Origin: Muriicola sp. Z0-33
GTDB taxonomy: Bacteria; Bacteroidota; Bacteroidia; Flavobacteriales; Flavobacteriaceae
Direction of reading: 5' to 3'
Assembly: GCF_026126425.1 (NCBI RefSeq)
Contig: NZ_JAFMPW010000009.1
Coordinates: forward strand, 1 to 64,000
DNA length: 64,000 nucleotides
Shown here: in pieces, positions 61,935 through 64,000 of the stretch
Layout of the letters: each line of letters begins with the position of its first letter
Position numbering within the stretch: the stretch's first letter is position 1
Program-made: the position numbers and the translations under genes
Notes under the pieces: generated by a model
Databases searched by the model: none
The model's input: the letters and a program-made list of their open reading frames with translations, nothing else
Told to the model about the DNA's origin: nothing

Positions 61935-63296
61935 ATGTGTAGTTTAACCCAGAAATACAATATTCCAGGTCCCAGATATACCAGTTACCCTACGGTTCCC
62001 TATTGGGATATGACTACTTTTTCAGCAAAACGGTGGAAAGCATCTTTAATACAAAGTTTTAACGAAAGCAATAAGGAGGAGGGTATAAGTCTTTATATCC
62101 ATCTGCCATTTTGTGAAAGTATGTGTACTTTTTGTGGATGCCACAAAAGAATTACAAAGCGGCATGAAGTTGAAATGCCATATATCAATTCTGTACTGAA
62201 AGAGTGGAAATTATATTGCGATCTTTTCAGTAGCAGACCAATTATAAAAGAATTGCATCTGGGTGGTGGGACCCCAACATTTTTTTCTCCCGAAAATCTT
62301 GAAATACTAATTCATGGAATATTTTACAGGGCTGATAGAGCTGAGGATTATGAGTTCAGTTTTGAGGGCCATCCCAATAACACAAATAAAGATCACCTTC
62401 AGGCACTTTACAATGTTGGTTTCAGGAGGGTAAGCTATGGCGTGCAGGATTATAGTGAGAAGGTACAAAAGGCCATTCACAGGATTCAATCCTTTGAGCA
62501 GGTAAGTAATGTAACCAATTGGGCACGTGAAATAGGGTACACATCAGTTGGACATGATATTATTTTTGGGCTACCCCATCAAACCTTAAAGGACATTGAG
62601 AACACCATCGAGAAAACAAAGATCCTTAAACCCGATCGTTTGGCATTTTATAGTTATGCACATGTTCCCTGGTTAAAGGGCAATGGACAAAGAGGATATA
62701 AGGATGAGGATTTACCTAGTGCGCAAGAGAAAAGAAAACAATATGCCCTTGGAAAAGAAATGCTCTCTGAGGCCGGGTATTTTGAAATTGGGATGGACCA
62801 CTTTGCAAGGGAAGGCGATAGCTTGTATAAGGCAATGGTTTCAGGTAAATTGCATAGAAATTTTATGGGGTATACCGCCTCAAAAACCAAGCTGATGATT
62901 GGCCTGGGAGCCTCTAGCATTAGTGACAGTTGGTATAGTTTTGCGCAAAATGTCAAAGGTTTGGAAGAGTATCAGCATTTAATTGAAAACCAGATTATTC
63001 CTATTTACAAAGGACATATACTAACTGGTGAAGATGAAAAAATTAGAAGGCATATATTAAATTTAATGTGCCACTTTAGAACGTCATGGGATAGCGAAGC
63101 TACCTATTTTCCTGAAATTGACAGGGTGTTAAATAGCCTTAAGGAAATGGAGGCCGACAAGCTGGTAGAAGTTATGCCCAAAGAAATAATAGTCACCGAA
63201 GCTGGTAGACCATTTATAAGAAACATTTGCATGGCATTTGATTTGTTGTTACATAGAAAAGCGCCAAAAACACGCCTTTTTTCTATGACTGTGTAA
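61935..63296 (+). CDS. hemN: Oxygen-independent coproporphyrinogen III oxidase
   Basis: 453 residues. The radical-SAM cluster is CESMCTFC with Cys60, Cys64 and Cys67, plus the extra Cys69 typical of HemN; the preceding PGPRYTSYPTVPYWD is the HemN N-terminal signature, and LHLGGGTPTF is the glycine SAM motif. It decarboxylates coproporphyrinogen III anaerobically in heme biosynthesis. A USP gene begins 16 nt downstream, so both are likely in one oxygen-responsive transcript. Confidence 0.94.
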   Translation: MCSLTQKYNIPGPRYTSYPTVPYWDMTTFSAKRWKASLIQSFNESNKEEGISLYIHLPFCESMCTFCGCHKRITKRHEVEMPYINSVLKEWKLYCDLFSSRPIIKELHLGGGTPTFFSPENLEILIHGIFYRADRAEDYEFSFEGHPNNTNKDHLQALYNVGFRRVSYGVQDYSEKVQKAIHRIQSFEQVSNVTNWAREIGYTSVGHDIIFGLPHQTLKDIENTIEKTKILKPDRLAFYSYAHVPWLKGNGQRGYKDEDLPSAQEKRKQYALGKEMLSEAGYFEIGMDHFAREGDSLYKAMVSGKLHRNFMGYTASKTKLMIGLGASSISDSWYSFAQNVKGLEEYQHLIENQIIPIYKGHILTGEDEKIRRHILNLMCHFRTSWDSEATYFPEIDRVLNSLKEMEADKLVEVMPKEIIVTEAGRPFIRNICMAFDLLLHRKAPKTRLFSMTV

Positions 63297-63312
63297 TCTT
63301 AAAATTAAAATT

Positions 63313-64000
63313 ATGAAAACTATTATTGTACCTGTTGACTTCTCAGAACAATCCGAATATGCCATAAAAGTAGCCGCTTCTTTGGCAAAAAAACACAAAG
63401 CAGAACTTTTGGTTTTGCATATGCTGGAACTTAATGAGGCCGTTCTGACCTCTGCTGAAGGCTTGCATATAGAACAAACTGTATTCTTTATTAAACTGGC
63501 GGAAAAGAGATTGACCAATTTCTTAGATAAGCCGTATTTAAAAGACATAAAGATTACTCCGATAATTAAGCACTTTAAGGTTTTTAGCGAGGTAAATGAT
63601 GTAGCTAAAAAACACGGTGCTGATCTAATAGTTATGGGGTCTCATGGCACGGACGGACTAAAAGAAATATTTGTCGGATCTAATGCAGAGAAGGTAGTTC
63701 GTCATGCCGATGTTCCCGTTCTGGTTATTAAAAAGGAAATTGAAGACTTTAATGTAGAAAATTTTGTTTTCGCCTCTGATTTCAGAGAAGAAGGCTTGGT
63801 GGCGTTCCAAAAGGCATTAGATTTTGCCGACACCTTATCTGCAAAACTGCACCTGGTCTATGTAAATACACCTGGGGAAGATTTTCTAAGTCACCAGGAT
63901 ATATACAAAAAGGTTACTGATTTCTTACAGAAGTCCGGAGCCGGGAAAGAAGTTGAAATCTATAACGATTACAGTGTGGAGCGCGGAGTGCTTAATTTTA
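63313..64000 (+). CDS. Universal stress protein, truncated by the window end
   Basis: Starts KTIIVPVDFSEQSEYAIKVAASLAKKHKA, with the ATP loop VMGSHGTDGLKEIFVGSNAEKVV, and continues open through codon 229 into a second Usp domain (ENFVFASDFREEGLVAFQKALDFADT). A tandem-Usp protein like the one at 25047. Located 16 nt after hemN, so probably co-transcribed. The C-terminus is outside the window. Confidence 0.9.
   Translation, partial: MKTIIVPVDFSEQSEYAIKVAASLAKKHKAELLVLHMLELNEAVLTSAEGLHIEQTVFFIKLAEKRLTNFLDKPYLKDIKITPIIKHFKVFSEVNDVAKKHGADLIVMGSHGTDGLKEIFVGSNAEKVVRHADVPVLVIKKEIEDFNVENFVFASDFREEGLVAFQKALDFADTLSAKLHLVYVNTPGEDFLSHQDIYKKVTDFLQKSGAGKEVEIYNDYSVERGVLNF

Overview
The window looks like chromosome from a marine Flavobacteriaceae-type member of the Bacteroidota. 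The reasons are: Bacteroidota promoters of the form TTG-N19-TAnnTTTG (ahead of rpsP, tRNA-Asp and the glutaryl-CoA dehydrogenase gene); a replicative DnaE with a DnaQ-type exonuclease fused at its N-terminus; a small DUF6747-like membrane protein; and many exported sugar-processing enzymes (sulfatases, GH109, DUF1080 proteins, trehalase, exported Gfo/Idh/MocA oxidoreductases, a PVC-type heme-binding dehydrogenase). No phage, complete insertion sequence or CRISPR array was seen.

Layout. 1-500: tRNA-Leu, its terminator and a 115-bp tandem repeat. 0.5-10.2 kb: sugar and nucleotide-sugar genes in three transcription units (nucleoside-hydrolase-like, NTF2-like, alkaline phosphatase and enolase-superfamily genes leftward; an exported Gfo/Idh gene rightward; DUF1080, 2-hydroxyacid dehydrogenase and SDR genes leftward), then an exported ADP-ribosylglycohydrolase-fold lipoprotein. 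10.2-15.5 kb: two small membrane ORFs and a DinB plus second DnaE (translesion-type) pair. 15.5-20.3 kb: a second module repeating the first theme (DUF1080, Gfo/Idh, PhyH, exported ADP-ribosylglycohydrolase-fold protein). 20.7-24.4 kb: galactokinase, DUF5009 acyltransferase, phosphotriesterase. 24.4-27.3 kb: stress genes (USP, dienelactone-hydrolase-like, phosphoribosyltransferase) behind CRP/FNR-type boxes. 27.5-35.1 kb: phosphodiesterase-like protein, methyltransferase, AraC regulator, M16 protease, glutamine amidotransferase. 35.3-37.4 kb: PadR regulator with a large palindromic operator, a membrane protein, heptamer-repeat arrays, tRNA-Asp. 37.7-46.5 kb: DUF58, trxA, dnaE, a sulfatase, rpsP-rimM. 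46.5-58.6 kb: PVC-type dehydrogenase, second sulfatase, TrmN6-like methyltransferase, amidinotransferase, Rieske oxygenase, glutaryl-CoA dehydrogenase, trehalase, a kinase/nucleotidyltransferase pair. 58.7-64 kb: GH109-SSS transporter operon, hemN and a USP gene cut by the window end.

Three signals go beyond ordinary annotation. (1) CRP/FNR-type inverted repeats (ATGAY-N4-RTCAT) lie upstream of the USP operon, its divergent neighbour and hemN. In all three the box centre is 29.5 bp from a TAnnTTTG-like -7 element, which suggests a shared low-oxygen or redox regulon. (2) A dispersed family of 7-bp tandem repeats (consensus near AATWARC) contains the stop codons of four unrelated genes. (3) Exported ADP-ribosylglycohydrolase-fold proteins occur twice beside DUF1080 and oxidoreductase genes, suggesting an uncharacterised envelope glycoside-processing module. 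A fourth, more readily explained locus joins GH109, an SSS transporter, a sugar-1-kinase-like protein and a nucleotidyltransferase around a 16-bp perfect palindrome, and looks like an amino-sugar salvage unit.

All functional calls come from reading motifs by eye. No database search was run.
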